A DNA stretch of 64,000 bases. Source: Phanerochaete sordida (lineage: Eukaryota; Basidiomycota; Agaricomycetes; Polyporales; Phanerochaetaceae). The translations under genes and the position numbers were made by a program. The notes under the pieces were generated by a model. That model searched no databases and had not been told where the DNA came from. It saw only the letters and a list, made by a program, of their open reading frames with translations. The stretch covers positions 1-64,000 of the forward strand of contig BPQB01000111.1 in NCBI GenBank assembly GCA_019973155.2, given 5' to 3'. Within the stretch, counting starts at the first letter, position 1, and each line of letters opens with the position of its first letter. Of the stretch, positions 21,855-33,300 are shown one piece after another.

Positions 21855-24097
21855 CTAGAAGCCGGCCTTCGTTGGAATGAATAGACCATCCCAACACTTG
21901 AAGCCGATGTCTGTCGAAATCTACATGGGGCCCAGCAAGGACTTTAGCCCCGGTGTAAAGACAATGACAATTTTACGTACCGCGGACGCATTGCACATCA
22001 CCCTGACAGGGGCGCCAGTCTCTGTGACAGCGAGGATGTCCTTCGCCACGATGTTGATCGCTAGCAGCGCCGTCAGTCACCAGGCCTCCCCACAAGCCTT
22101 GAGCATGACTGCTTACCGGTGTTGGGGTACAGGTCGAAGATAACAACTTCCTTGCCCGTTGCTCCAGGCACAGCGTACCAGCACGGGTCTGTTACGCATG
22201 ACCCTTCTTTATACGGTCCGCTAAAAGTATAGATGAGATAAGTGGCGGGAGACAATGGGATCAATACGCACTCTTCGATGGTGCCCGCAAAGCCTTCGAA
22301 CAGGAAGTCTTCAACGTGAGTGTTGTTCGCCGAGTTCGCTGGGGGAGGGGTGCCGTCCTTGAGAAGGTGTTATTAGAACGAGCCGAACTCTCGCAGCGAA
22401 GAAGGTACTTCTTGGTCCCAGTAGCTGGACGCAAAGAAATCTCGGTCAATTGTTGAATTATAGGAAGGACGTGGACCAGGCTCACTTCTGAGTGACATAT
22501 ATCTGAACAAGAGACTTGAGAAGATAGCATAACTGAGAACATCAGATAGACTCACGGGAAATGGGACGTTCTCGAAGGCAATATTACGCCAGGTAATGCT
22601 GGGCCGAGAAAGTTAGCCTCGGCCATGATCAAGAATGAAATCGCGCTCAGACGCACTTTTTGGCCGCGCCATTGCCACCCGTCCAGCTCTTGAAGCGGGC
22701 ACCATACAAGCTATTTTTCTGCAGTCGTCTAAGTTAGCCAAAGGATCGCGGGATCGACCGCGAAGAGCCTGACCATCACGGTATTCTCGATCCTGCGCGA
22801 AGTTAGTAAGGACGTCTTAACCGACAAGGAAAGAGCTTACAGGACATTTTCCACGTCTGCGACTTGCCCGCCCTCGCCAAGAGAGCCAATCGAGAGACCA
22901 TGCCCGTTTTCGCAGACAGAGTCGCTGGTAGACCATCAGCGTTGTGCTATGATGGCGATGTAGAGTCGACTCACGTCCAGTGGATGTTCTTAGCACCGTT
23001 TCCAACGGTGAGACAATCGTCGCCGTTCACGACATGATTGTTGGAGAATGTCAGGTTGGTTCCGCCCGCCGAAAAGCCTGAGCTGGAATATTAGTGTTCA
23101 GAGTCACAGACAGCAGCGGGGTCGTACCATCACTATTGAAAGACAAGCTTGTCAGCGGCCAGTGATCTCAGCCGTGCAGACATTGGCGCACGTGTTGAAA
23201 GGGAACGACTGTCCAGAATGAGCATGACGGCAAACACGTCTCGGGGGGACGACGCACCCCGGTACTAGACGCAGCCAAGATTTGATTGTTGGTAATTTCA
23301 ATATTCGAGGACCCGCTTGTCGCGAAGTTCCAGCCAATGGGCTACGATGATTGATGTTCGCATATGCAAGGGACGAGAGGATAGGCAGCGGCCGCACCTT
23401 CCAGACTTTTATGTCGCGAATGGCCCCTCCGTTTATCTTGCTGAACGCGAAGCCGTGAGGCCGGTTTGTTTGTTGATTGGCATCCCACCACTGAAGATTC
23501 TCGTCAGACAGTATGCAAGGACGCAAGGAAAGTGGGACGGACAGCCTGGCCGTGGGCATCGATCCACCCCCAACTAGGGTCAGCGGTGCCTCGCAGCGTG
23601 ACATTGGTACCGCCAGAGAAGGCGAACCTGTTGGTGGTACGATAAATGCCAGAACAAGCGCATATATGCGTGTCAACCATGCTCACCATGCTCCAGGATA
23701 AGACTTAGCTTCACATAAGTACCTCTGTTACTAGAGATATTGTGCATACATACAGAAGCAGCAACCGCAGCTAGAGAACACAACTATTAGCCGGTTGACA
23801 TAGTGTACGCGCACATCGCTCACCTTGAACTGCCGGAATATCGCTCGGGTACGTCAAATTCCCTTCCACAGCGACTTCGACGTTGTGCATGACCGGGAAC
23901 TTGATGGGCGTGAAGATGTTGTACGTTACGCCCTGTTGGAAGAGGATGCTCGTGTTGTTCGTAATGGCGCCTGCGGACAAGGCCTGCATCAGTCCTGGGG
24001 TGTCATCCTGCCCAGACGTGTGTGGGACGGTGAAGACTGTCCAGGCAGAGCTGGACGCCACGAGAGAAGCAGCAACGAAAAGGGTCTTCAGCACCAT
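21855..24097 (-). CDS. Secreted glycoside hydrolase family 28 (polygalacturonase-like), 19 exons
   Basis: 423 residues; hydrolyses galacturonic-acid linkages in pectin. Exons: 24097-23824, 23770-23754, 23703-23687, 23627-23543, 23490-23398, 23341-23258, 23208-23192, 23132-23128, 23077-22975, 22924-22841, 22792-22774, 22718-22657, 22598-22556, 22502-22486, 22424-22409, 22357-22272, 22220-22117, 22060-21981, 21920-21855. All 18 introns are 48-61 nt and every phase joins. Signal peptide is residues 1-18. GH28 motifs: N-T-D at 195-197, GDD at 216-218, GHG at 239-241 and RFK at 274-276, the last standing where RIK is usual. The ending DIGFKCWDG resembles fungal exo-acting GH28 enzymes, so an exopolygalacturonase is likely. 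Seven exons are microexons (17, 17, 17, 5, 19, 17, 16 nt). The 5-nt exon at 23132-23128 supplies the Asp codon of N-T-D. Individual small exons need transcript proof. Confidence 0.88.
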
Positions 24098-24665
24098 GCT
24101 GTCGAGGAGCTACCGAGCTGCATGCCATTTGAGCAGCTGATATAAATATTTCGGACGTGGAGAGGGTGAAGGTACTGACGACCACACCAGGTGACCTCCA
24201 GCAGTCCGTCAGGACCGCTGAGCACCGCGTGAGCTTCGGAGAAGGCCAATAACGGGCAGACATCAAAGAGCGACAAGGTCCCGTGGGCGTAAGCAGAATC
24301 AGCGGCCTTGTATTCCTCCGTAACACGACGTATGGACGTATGTACATGTGCTCTGCGTGGGCGGCGGAATGAGCTTTCGGGGTTGAGTTTCGAGCTTTCT
24401 TACTCACCTTGACCGGTTGGCCTGCTCTCCACAGCATAACATGTGTGAATATTATACGTGCTTCATTTCACAATGTTCAGGCCAACTATCTGGTGTTTTT
24501 AACACGCGTTGTCAAATCTAAGAGGTCGAGGAGATGGTGGTCGAGTTCAAACTCGCGTCGCGCGACCTCGCGCGACGAGGCGGCAGGCAGCGGCCCGCTT
24601 CCCGGGCCAATGACGGCGTGCCTCCGCCTGCCGCTGCATCCTGCACCTCCTTGTCCTCCTCCACC
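24098..24665. promoter_or_regulatory. Divergent promoter region between GH28 and RWDD2-like gene
   Basis: 568 bases lie between divergent starts. A TATA-like AATATTTATATC (minus strand, about 24139-24150) sits 40-55 bases upstream of the GH28 ATG. The 24534-24665 stretch is open in the RWD gene frame but unlike protein, so it is probably leader. Confidence 0.5.
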
Positions 24666-25572
24666 ATGTCCGCTTCTTCGCACCCACAATTGCACCGACA
24701 GCTCGAGGAGCTGAATTTGTTGACATGCTCGCTTATGCCCGGCGAATCTCTCCAATTCACCCCAGGATCTCTCTGGGAGCGCCTCCTCGAAACCTATGCG
24801 GACGCGCCAGACCAAAGCTTGGACGAGGCCCCAGACGCTGCTCGCTTTCAACTACGCGTCGACGACGCCAAGCTCTGGTTTGACATGGAGCTCCCGCTAA
24901 GCTATCCTTCGGACGATGGCTCTGTGATGCCCAGTGTGTTCGTCCGAGGAGACGAGATATCCCGGAGCGAGCACGAGCGATGGCAGGCAATCGTGAAGGA
25001 TTTACTCGACGAGGTCAGAGATAGTGAGTACGTTCATTGACATGTCCAGTGTTACTGATTTTGAGTATTGTCGCCTCGATAGATATCCCTTGTACGAGCT
25101 AACATCCGGCCACCTCTTGCCATTCCTCCATGAAGAAGTTCAGCTAGCTGCTCAAGCACAGCCAGCCGAACTTGAGGCTCAACCTTCGCCCACATCTGGG
25201 GAACGCTATCACGCCCTATTGACTTCACACCACCTCATATCGCCAACAAAACGTCGGAATATGCAGAACTGGTCTACTCAGCTGAACGTCAGTGGCTTCG
25301 CCAAAGTCGGCTATCCAGGCATCATCTACTGCGAAGGCTTCCATGATCAGGTCGAGCAGTTCGTTGCGAATATCAAGGCGATGCAGTGGCTCGCTTTGAG
25401 GGTGCGCTTTGTGGAACCGATGCCCAAAGACGCGGTCCCGATCGCGGAGGAAGGAGGTAGGCGACACTGGGCCGAACTTGAGAAAGTCGGGGACGTGGTC
25501 GAGGAGATGAGAAAGCTAGGGAGAGATAATTACGTGGTAGAGATGGGGATTGGAAGTGCTGGGACGAAGTGA
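24666..25572 (+). CDS. RWD domain-containing protein 2-like (RWD + DUF1115)
   Basis: Two exons, 24666-25027 and 25083-25572, with a 55-nt phase-2 intron (GTACGT donor), give 283 residues. The N-terminal 125 residues form an RWD domain, with LEELNLLTCSLMPGE at the start and the YP signature (MELPLSYPSDD). The second half is DUF1115: SPTKRRNMQNWSTQLN, then GFAKVGYPGIIYCEG and a closing VRFVEPM. This is the order found in RWDD2 proteins. Their molecular role is poorly known; RWD domains bind proteins such as kinases and E2/E3 enzymes. The splice yields DSE|YPLYELTSGHLLP, the conserved linker. The ATG at 24666 has a strong CCACC context and was preferred over one at 24534 that would add a basic low-complexity extension. 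Confidence 0.87.
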
Positions 25573-25706
25573 CGCAGTGCGTACCCCTTCAGTCGAGATA
25601 AAATACCTTTCACTGACCGAGTCCTGCTGTAGACGTCCAGTGCTGTTTCCGACAGTTAATCACTCTATTGGAATATACGCGAGTTCGACCTGTATCCATC
25701 GTTGTG

Positions 25707-27317
25707 TTATGGGCCCTCGAAGATCCCCGTTGTTGTCAATGACGCGACTGCCTCTTCCAAGGCCTGGTCCAGGGGGTAGCTCCAGACGTACGTCCAGAGA
25801 TCCCTCATCTGTGCAAAGGACGCGCCCTCTCTACCCTCGCGCAAGTCAAAGATGTCTCCAGCCTTCCTGCTTCCTTCCCACACCCTCTGCGCTCGAGGTT
25901 GGCGGACGGTCGCGTACGCCTTCAGGACCTCCTGCGACACCGTCAGCTAGCGTGCATAGAGCACTGGGCGAGGCCCACCTCAATATTGTCCGCCTTCGTC
26001 TGAGGATGGCCGAGCAGCTTGCCGAGGAGGTAGCCATCTTCGATGCCCTGGCCCGCGCCCGCACCAAGATGGGGCAGCATCCCGTGCGCAGCGTCACCGA
26101 GGATCGCCACTGGGCCTCGCACCCACTGCTCGGGCAAGAGCGGCGGATAGACGACGTTGATCGTCCATCTCGTCGGGTTCTCTGCGCAATTAAGCAGGCC
26201 GCGAGCTTCCGGGCCCCAATCGTCGTACGTCTCCAGGACCTGCTCGACCGTTACTTTCTCCACCGGGGCAGTCGCTGCTGGCGGATAGTGGTCTGGGTCA
26301 GAGTCGGCGTCGGAGCTGAACGCAACGCAGTTGATCTGGAAGACGACATATTCTCAACGCGAGGGTCCCGCAAGGAGGTGCACGACGCTCACCATGGTCC
26401 CTCCCCGAATGGTGAACGTGATCAGGTGCTTGTTCTCGCCCACAAAACACGTCGGCTTCGCGCGGAAGTCCGTCTTCACGCCCGCAGCCGCAGCCTTCTG
26501 CGTCGGCACCAGCAGGCGGTAGCACCGCGTCCTGCTGAACTTCACGTTCGGGTCCGCCTCCTCGTCGCCCGTGCCCGCGACGAAGCGGCGCACGGCGCTC
26601 TTGATCCCGTCGGCGCCGAGCACGACGTCCGCCTCTGCGCTCGTGCCGTCCTGGAAGTGCATCGTCACGCCGCGCCCCTCGCGCGTGAGGTGCGTGCAGC
26701 GCTTGCAGAAGTGCGTCCGCGCGGGCTCGATGCGCTGCACGAGCGCGTCGAGGAACGTCGCGCGGTGCACGCCCACGGCGTTCCGCTCGCCGGATTCGAA
26801 CTGCGCGGCTCGGAGGCGTCAGCGGGCGGTTCGGCACGCGGGCAGGCGGCGCACCTCGTAGAGGATCTCCTCGTCGGGAGTCCCGGACACGTACTGGAAC
26901 CAGCCGCGGATGTCATCGTTGTCTGTATGCGACCCGTTGGTTTTTGTCCCATTGGTGCCAGTTGTTGGCTGAGCGGAAACCGCGCTCTTCGCGGCGGCGT
27001 TCTCCTGGCGCACTCGTTCCTGGATGTCGTCGTAGACCCCGAGAGCAGTCAAGATACGAATCGCATTGAGGCCTAAACCCCTCCTTCAGTCTGGCTCAAG
27101 TCTAGCTTCCGTGCGGCGCACCGAGGCCAATGCCTGCTCCAATCTCGCCGAACTTGGCCTGCACTTCCCAGTCAGATACGAACGGGCGCAGGAGAACAGC
27201 ACTCACCGCCGCCTCGTACACATGCACGTCCACGCCCTCGTTCAGCAGCGCGACGGCGCACGTCAGCCCGCAGACTCCTCCGCCGACGATCGCGACGCGC
27301 ATCTGGTGCTGCGGCAT
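25707..27317 (-). CDS. FAD-dependent monooxygenase (salicylate hydroxylase type)
   Basis: 451 residues in six exons: 27317-27207, 27158-27122, 27072-26855, 26800-26393, 26335-25979 and 25931-25707; introns are 47-57 nt. This is a group A flavoprotein monooxygenase that would use NAD(P)H and O2 to hydroxylate an aromatic or polycyclic substrate. Seen motifs: the N-terminal FAD-binding GGGVCG at 12-17, GEIGAGIGLG, the DG motif region VLGADGIKSAVRRF, and the GD motif GDAAHGMLPHLGAGAGQGIED from 338. An insert of Ala/Thr/Asn-rich sequence (AAAKSAVSAQPTTGTNGTK) sits in the first third and is probably a loop. There is no signal peptide. It converges on the RWDD2-like gene with 134 bases between stops. 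Relatives act in salicylate breakdown and in secondary metabolism; the substrate here is unknown. Confidence 0.88.
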
Positions 27318-30300
27318 GGCGGGGGCCTCTCCGTCGTGCGACGCGCGCCCGCACAGACACCCTTATAGGCGCGGCGACAGCGGGGCGTCGCACGATACGC
27401 CCCGTGTCGCGACCGAGAATAGCAACAGGCCCACCGCGAGAAGGCGCGGCTGCACGCGGGAGGCCCCCGCGCGTGAGAGGCCCGCGGGCGCGCGAGGGCT
27501 AAACGCGTCCCCAGAGGGGCCACGCCCGCGACGGACGCCTCTTCGGGCGGCTGCAGGCCGAGCTGTGCCGTTAAGCCGTGCGCTGCCTCTGCAACTCTGG
27601 CTGCTGGCTGAGAGCTGGTGTGAGTTTGGGGTGGAAACCTGAGGATAGCGGATAGTGCAGGAATGCGTAACACAATGTCAGCACATCTCATTCAGTGGAA
27701 CGTAGCGAGAATTACCGAACTTAGCTTGAAGCTTGATGGCTTTGGGTGCATCGAGCCTCGTACATTATGGGGTACGATGTTGAGCGAACCTTGGCTGGAG
27801 GCCCTCCTACAGTGGTCGACCCAGCACACTGCAAACCCAAAGCGAGGACGAGGTGCCTCGCACTCAGTATAGTACTCACTAGCCTCAGGAACGCTATTCA
27901 TGGCCAACAGGCAAGAATATTCACCTGCGAGGTACATACGAAACGACTTAGCGCTTTCGTCACATGGGCTGCTCACGATACTGCGATTGAAAGGACGTCT
28001 CGAACTCTGGCCGGTACAATGATGCCGTGCAGTCATCGTCGATGACCGTACGGTATCGTTGTAACAGCCAGAGCGCAACTGAGATCTGTCATTATCTGTG
28101 CCAAGGGCGGTGAAGGCAGCCCAGGGCTACCTAGCCACGCATTGTATTGACCTAGATAACGCGCACCGGACATCAGCAAAGCGGGAATGTATACTGTGCG
28201 CAAGTACGCTTACGAGAGAAGGCGATTCGGCACAGGCACTGCGTCTGGTTGTTGAAAAGCCCCTATGGCTGGCAACAGCTCGTCATGAAGGCGTACTGAT
28301 GCCCTGCACTAGAGATGAATGTGCCCGAAGGCGCGCATCTGGCCCCGACGCGTATGCGCATGTTGTTCGGGCAGTATAGAAAATTTGCTCGAAGCTTCCG
28401 TCATTGTCGTGATCTCTTCTCGGTGAGAAGGGTGATCACCGCTACAATCGCCGAAGGCAGGGTGTGCCACGACGCAGGCCGACATTGGCTGCCGCCGCTC
28501 ACCCCGTCGGGATGGCGCGGGCGAGCGAGGCTTGACACCCGCCTCTGAGAGTTCTGTGCGGTATCTGATGCGTCAGCAGAGTTCAGAGGCGAGGCAAGAC
28601 AGATGTCCCAACGTAACCTTACGCGAACTGTACGTGGCGAAGGCGAGAAGCTGCCCCAAGGCACTGCCCCGCAAGGATGTGGCCTTTAGTCAGGGATGAA
28701 CGTGATTGTCGGCTCTCCTTTTCAGGAGGCGCAGAGCACCACGTCCGCTGTACCGGTCGCCGTTTGCCATGTCTAATCCTATCGAACCTCAGGGTGGAGA
28801 TGCAATCCGCCGGCGAATCCCCTCTGTGGCGGCGGCACGCCCTGAAGGGCTGCGAGGCGATCCCCGACACAAACGCGCTGAGACCTTTTCAGAACGAATG
28901 TGCCCGCATTGGACAGAGATTAAACCTACGCCTTGGACCCTCTTGGGAGCGTTGATGCGCGCACGTAAGCCCGTGGCGCTCTGCTGTAACTGTGCGGGAA
29001 CTCTCATCAGTAGCTCTATGCCAGAAGCCAGCCCCCATCTCCAACGCGTTGAATGTGCTCGATATCACTCACTTTTGCTATGCTGCCAACTGAATGCTTC
29101 GCTGCGCATGCTACCGAAGCAAACCCGCGTCCGCGGTCGCCATCGTACAATCGTGCAGAATGCAGACGAAGGTCCTCGGCCGTGCGAGCTAGCAGCTTTC
29201 CATACAGTGCATTGATACAAGCCACGCACGCGCGGCCGAGCCAACGTGTGTACGACGATGTGAGTGCCACGGCGAAGGGGCTTCCGCGGAGAGTTCCGTA
29301 TACAGCCGCCATGTGCAGGCCGTCCGGCAACCTTCTTGCGGCATGGCCTGCGCTCCATTGATTAAAAAACGCTTAAAACAAAGATCCTCACGCAGCGGGC
29401 GGAAAGAAGCGCACCCAGGTACAAGGACAGCACACGCCGCAGCTTTGTCGGCCAGAAGCCCAACAAAATTGCTGTTCGCGCCGGTGCGCCCGTGATTATC
29501 GTCGGCGCAGCCCCGCGGACGGCCTGAAGCGGCGGGCGAGGATCCCAGCAACAGCGAGCGAGATGAAGGCGGGAGACACGGGCGAGATAAGCATTAAACG
29601 ACGCCGTGGGCCACGTTGCGCCGCGCGGCGATTTGCGGCGCGCGCCGCGTGGGGAGGGGGAAAGCTTAAAGTGTAATGGCGGCCCCCGAGGAACGTCGCG
29701 GGACGGCGCGGACGCACCTGGCGGGCTGCAGCGGCGGCGGCGGGCACGCGCGCAGGCGGGATCTGCGCGACCCAGGGCGGCCGGGTGCCGGCAGTCGGCA
29801 CACGAGGCTGATGCGGCCGTTCATCTGCGGCGAGCGTTGTGTGATTGCGAAAGCTAAGATAACGGCGCGAAGGAGGAGAGGAAGAGGCGGCCATAGCTGG
29901 GGGCCACGCCATGCCGTACGGCGGGCACGAAGGCCCGCTCTTCTTCGTGTTCGCGAGGGAGACGTCTTGCCGCAAGAACGCGCTGTATCGCTCCACTCTG
30001 TCGCAGACAAAGGCGTTAGCGGGCGGTAAACAGAGAGAACAATGGTCGCCTCACAAGGACCGCGGACTTGACAATCGTCGGCAACGCGTGCGTCGTCTAG
30101 AGTACGGTCGCATTGTCTCCTTGCCGCGCAATTGGAACGTATAATTGTGACGATAAGAAGTAGCATCTACCGGTGAGAGCATGGCTGGTGCCTTCGATGC
30201 GAATCTGTCGCAGGGCCTCCATCGATGATGAGGTTGTCCCTGGGCAATCTAATTACATCCCACCGATTGAGTGACCGTGGTAACGCAGCGGGCATGGTTC

Positions 30301-33300
30301 GCAGTACGTACCACGGTGTACTCGAGTCTCAATGGCGTCGCCCGTCGTGCTAGTGCAGTGTGTGCACGTTCCGCCTGAATCCTCCGTGCGACTGTCCGCG
30401 CCCGGCCTCCCTAAACGCGCCGGTCAGACATGTCGCGACAGCGGACGGCCGAAGCACCCACCGCGCTGTGCCCCAGCACCGCCTGCGCACGGGTAAAATA
30501 CACGCTGCAGCGCACACAGCAGGGACGCCGATTGGCAGGTTCGCCCGGCGCAACGCTTGGCTGCTGTGCCGCGGGCGAAAGGGCGGCGGGGCGCAGGCCT
30601 CGTCGGACGGTGGCCCGGCACGGTAAAATAAAGCGCACCGGCGCGAACACAAAGGCAGTACGCTCCATTTCGCTGGGGGCGCGCCCGCCGCTCTACGCTC
30701 CTCCCGCGCGGCCGGTGCGTGGGCGCGCGGCGCGCGCGTGACCGCGTCGTGCGCGGCGGCCCTGCGCGTGGCGGCGTCACACGACGCCATGCTATGTCGC
30801 GGCGGGCGGCCGGAAAGTCCGACACAAGTCTGAGACCTGCGACGGTAACTCTGTCGGCACAGGCACCGTCGGCCAGCCTGGTGGCGCAGGGCCGCGGCCG
30901 CAGCGCGGCGCGAAGGCTCGAGGAAGGCGAGCGCGTGCGCCTGGGGAGGCCTGGTGGCGCCCCGCAGCGCATGGCGGGCGCAGACGCGAGCAGCGTGACC
31001 CGCGAAACGGCCTGGCGGCCGTGCGACCCTGGATGTCTTGATATGCAGCGTGCGACGCGCGGGGACGCGTGAAGCACTACGGCGGCGGCGGCGGGGCTGC
31101 GCCGAAGCTGGGGGTTCGCGCACCAGCTTCTCGAGTACAGCGAAACTGTGTCGGAAGTCGCGTTCCTCGTCGGTGCGGCCCAGGCGTCCGCCCGCTGCAC
31201 CGAAACGCATGCTTCGAGGAGGACGCACCCAGCAGCGCAGCGCCGTTCCCGCCGCGCGCCGCCCCTGCAGCCCGGCGCGGGCGGCCGAGCCACGTTCTCG
31301 CGCAGCAGCGCGGGCGCAACAGGCCCCGCGCGCACGGGGGCGCACTAGTGCGCACTAGGGGCGGCGCATGTGAATGATGTGCGCGCACGCACACTCTAAA
31401 CACCTGCCGAAGATGGCAGGGGGGCCCGTTGTCTCATCGGGCCGTGCGGTTTAGCCTTTGGCTGGGGCGCCGCCGATAGCGCGGGTTCTGATAGGCGGGG
31501 TGCGACCCTGCAGATAGGTGCGGGGTGTGGGGCAGCGCGCTGGTGCGCTGGGGCGGGCACCGGTGGAGGGTGCGGAGGCGGACGCGTAGTGCAGAGCTAG
31601 GCTCGTGGCGTGCACAGGCGCCGGCGATCGTCGGCGGTGCGCTTCCGCCATCCTCAGGGGCGATGATGGGCCGGGCTCCTTCAGGTGGAGGCCCTTCCAG
31701 AGCTGTTGCGCCTGCACACACGCTCCGGAGTGCCCAGGGCCATGGATGATACGGGTCGCGCCATCTTCGCGCGGGGCTGCGTCGAGGGTGGCAAGTCGCT
31801 AGCTGGCTGGCGTGGGGCCAAGTGTATGAGGCGGGCACGCTTTGGAGTCGTGCAACGTCGCCGATGGCTATTGAGCACCCGTTGTGGTGAAGCACGGTCG
31901 AAGACGAGGGGTCTATTCCTGCGATAAGGAGAGATACAGATGCTGATAACTGGGAAAGCCTGTCGACGTGTTGGCGTCGGGTAAAGACAATGGCAGTCTA
32001 TACGGAGTACGCACCAAACGCAATTCAACCCAGTGCAATACAACCCAGTGCAGTGCTGCCTTAGTGCAGCCTTGGACAATGGACCACGGGCAACTTCGGA
32101 CGCAAGCCGACCCGTCCCCAGATCTTCCCGCGCACGCCAGCCTCTGCGCAGCCCAGACAGGATCAGCTGGCCGTCCGCGCGCCCCTTCCCTGCCCGCGCC
32201 TCCTGCGTCTTCTGGCACTGGCAGCCGTCATCAGACGGGCGCACATAGATCGGCACGTCCGCACGCGGGGCCCAGGCCCGCCGCCGCCCCCGGCGGACGC
32301 GTTGCCTAGGCGTCGCGCGTGTGCGTGTGCTTCCCTTCTACTTCCCTTCGCGCATTTCCTGTGCACGCCGCAGAAAAGGGCAGGAAAATGGGAGCGCGCG
32401 TCCTGTTCCCAGCGCGAGCCGTTTCTCAGCGCGTCCCACGCCCGTCCGCACGGCGTGGCGCGTCCGCGGGGGCCCTCGGCGCCACGCGCGCGCGTACGGG
32501 ATCGCGTCGGACGCCATTTGCAGGCGCACGCTCGCGCGCAGGGCGTGGGCGCGGCCGGGGCCCCGGACCTGTCTTCACGCACGACGCGCCCGGCGAGCGA
32601 TGCACAATGATTCGGTGTCAGCTGCGGGCCTAGTGGGCGGCGCTGCGCTGCCGGCGTGTGTGCTTGGTGTGCCGTTCCGAGGCGTGCGGCCGGGCTGGAC
32701 GCCGGTTTTTGTTGGGCTTTTTCTGCGCGTTTTCTGCGTGGCGGGGCTGACGCAGCTGACGCTGCGCGTGCCTGGGCTTGCGAGGCCGACCGGTGCTGAG
32801 GGGAAAACGCTGGTCGGGTTGAGCAATGCGACGACGCCAGGGAGGCGCACACGTACGGTTTGGACGCACGCCCAGCCGTGTGTCGCAAGTCGGACGCTAG
32901 CCGCGCAGAAAAATTGGACTGGGAGGTGGACAATGGGTGTCCACCTGGCGACGTCAGCGAATGTACAGCGTTTTCTATGGGGCTTGTCTTCGCCTGATCG
33001 CTGTCGCGTCCGTGCGTCAGGGCGGACGAGCGATTTCTGCACACCCACGCAGTCTATGAAGCTTCGAGACCAGTGCATCGCCCGCGCATCGACAGGCTGT
33101 GATCGAAGCGAGGTGCCGCAGGGTTCGTGGGAAGGCCCGTCCAGAGCTCGCGACACAATGGCACAGAAAACGCGGACCCTGCGGCGTGTCAGTGCGGCGC
33201 ACGATTGAGTAATAGAGCACTCGCGCGCGTCCGCCGTGTGTTGCATCATCCTGCCTCGCCAGCGCCGCAGGGTCCCCGCCCGCAAATGAAGGGGCGGTGC

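Noticed and set aside
28706..29215. 169-codon plus-strand frame
   Set aside because: Basic, low-information translation; overlapping frames on the other strand are equally long and nothing is conserved.
30360..31377. Long overlapping open frames on both strands (up to 331 codons)
   Set aside because: They arise from extreme GC content; translations are Arg/Ala/Pro-rich in all frames with no domain and no consistent splice sites.
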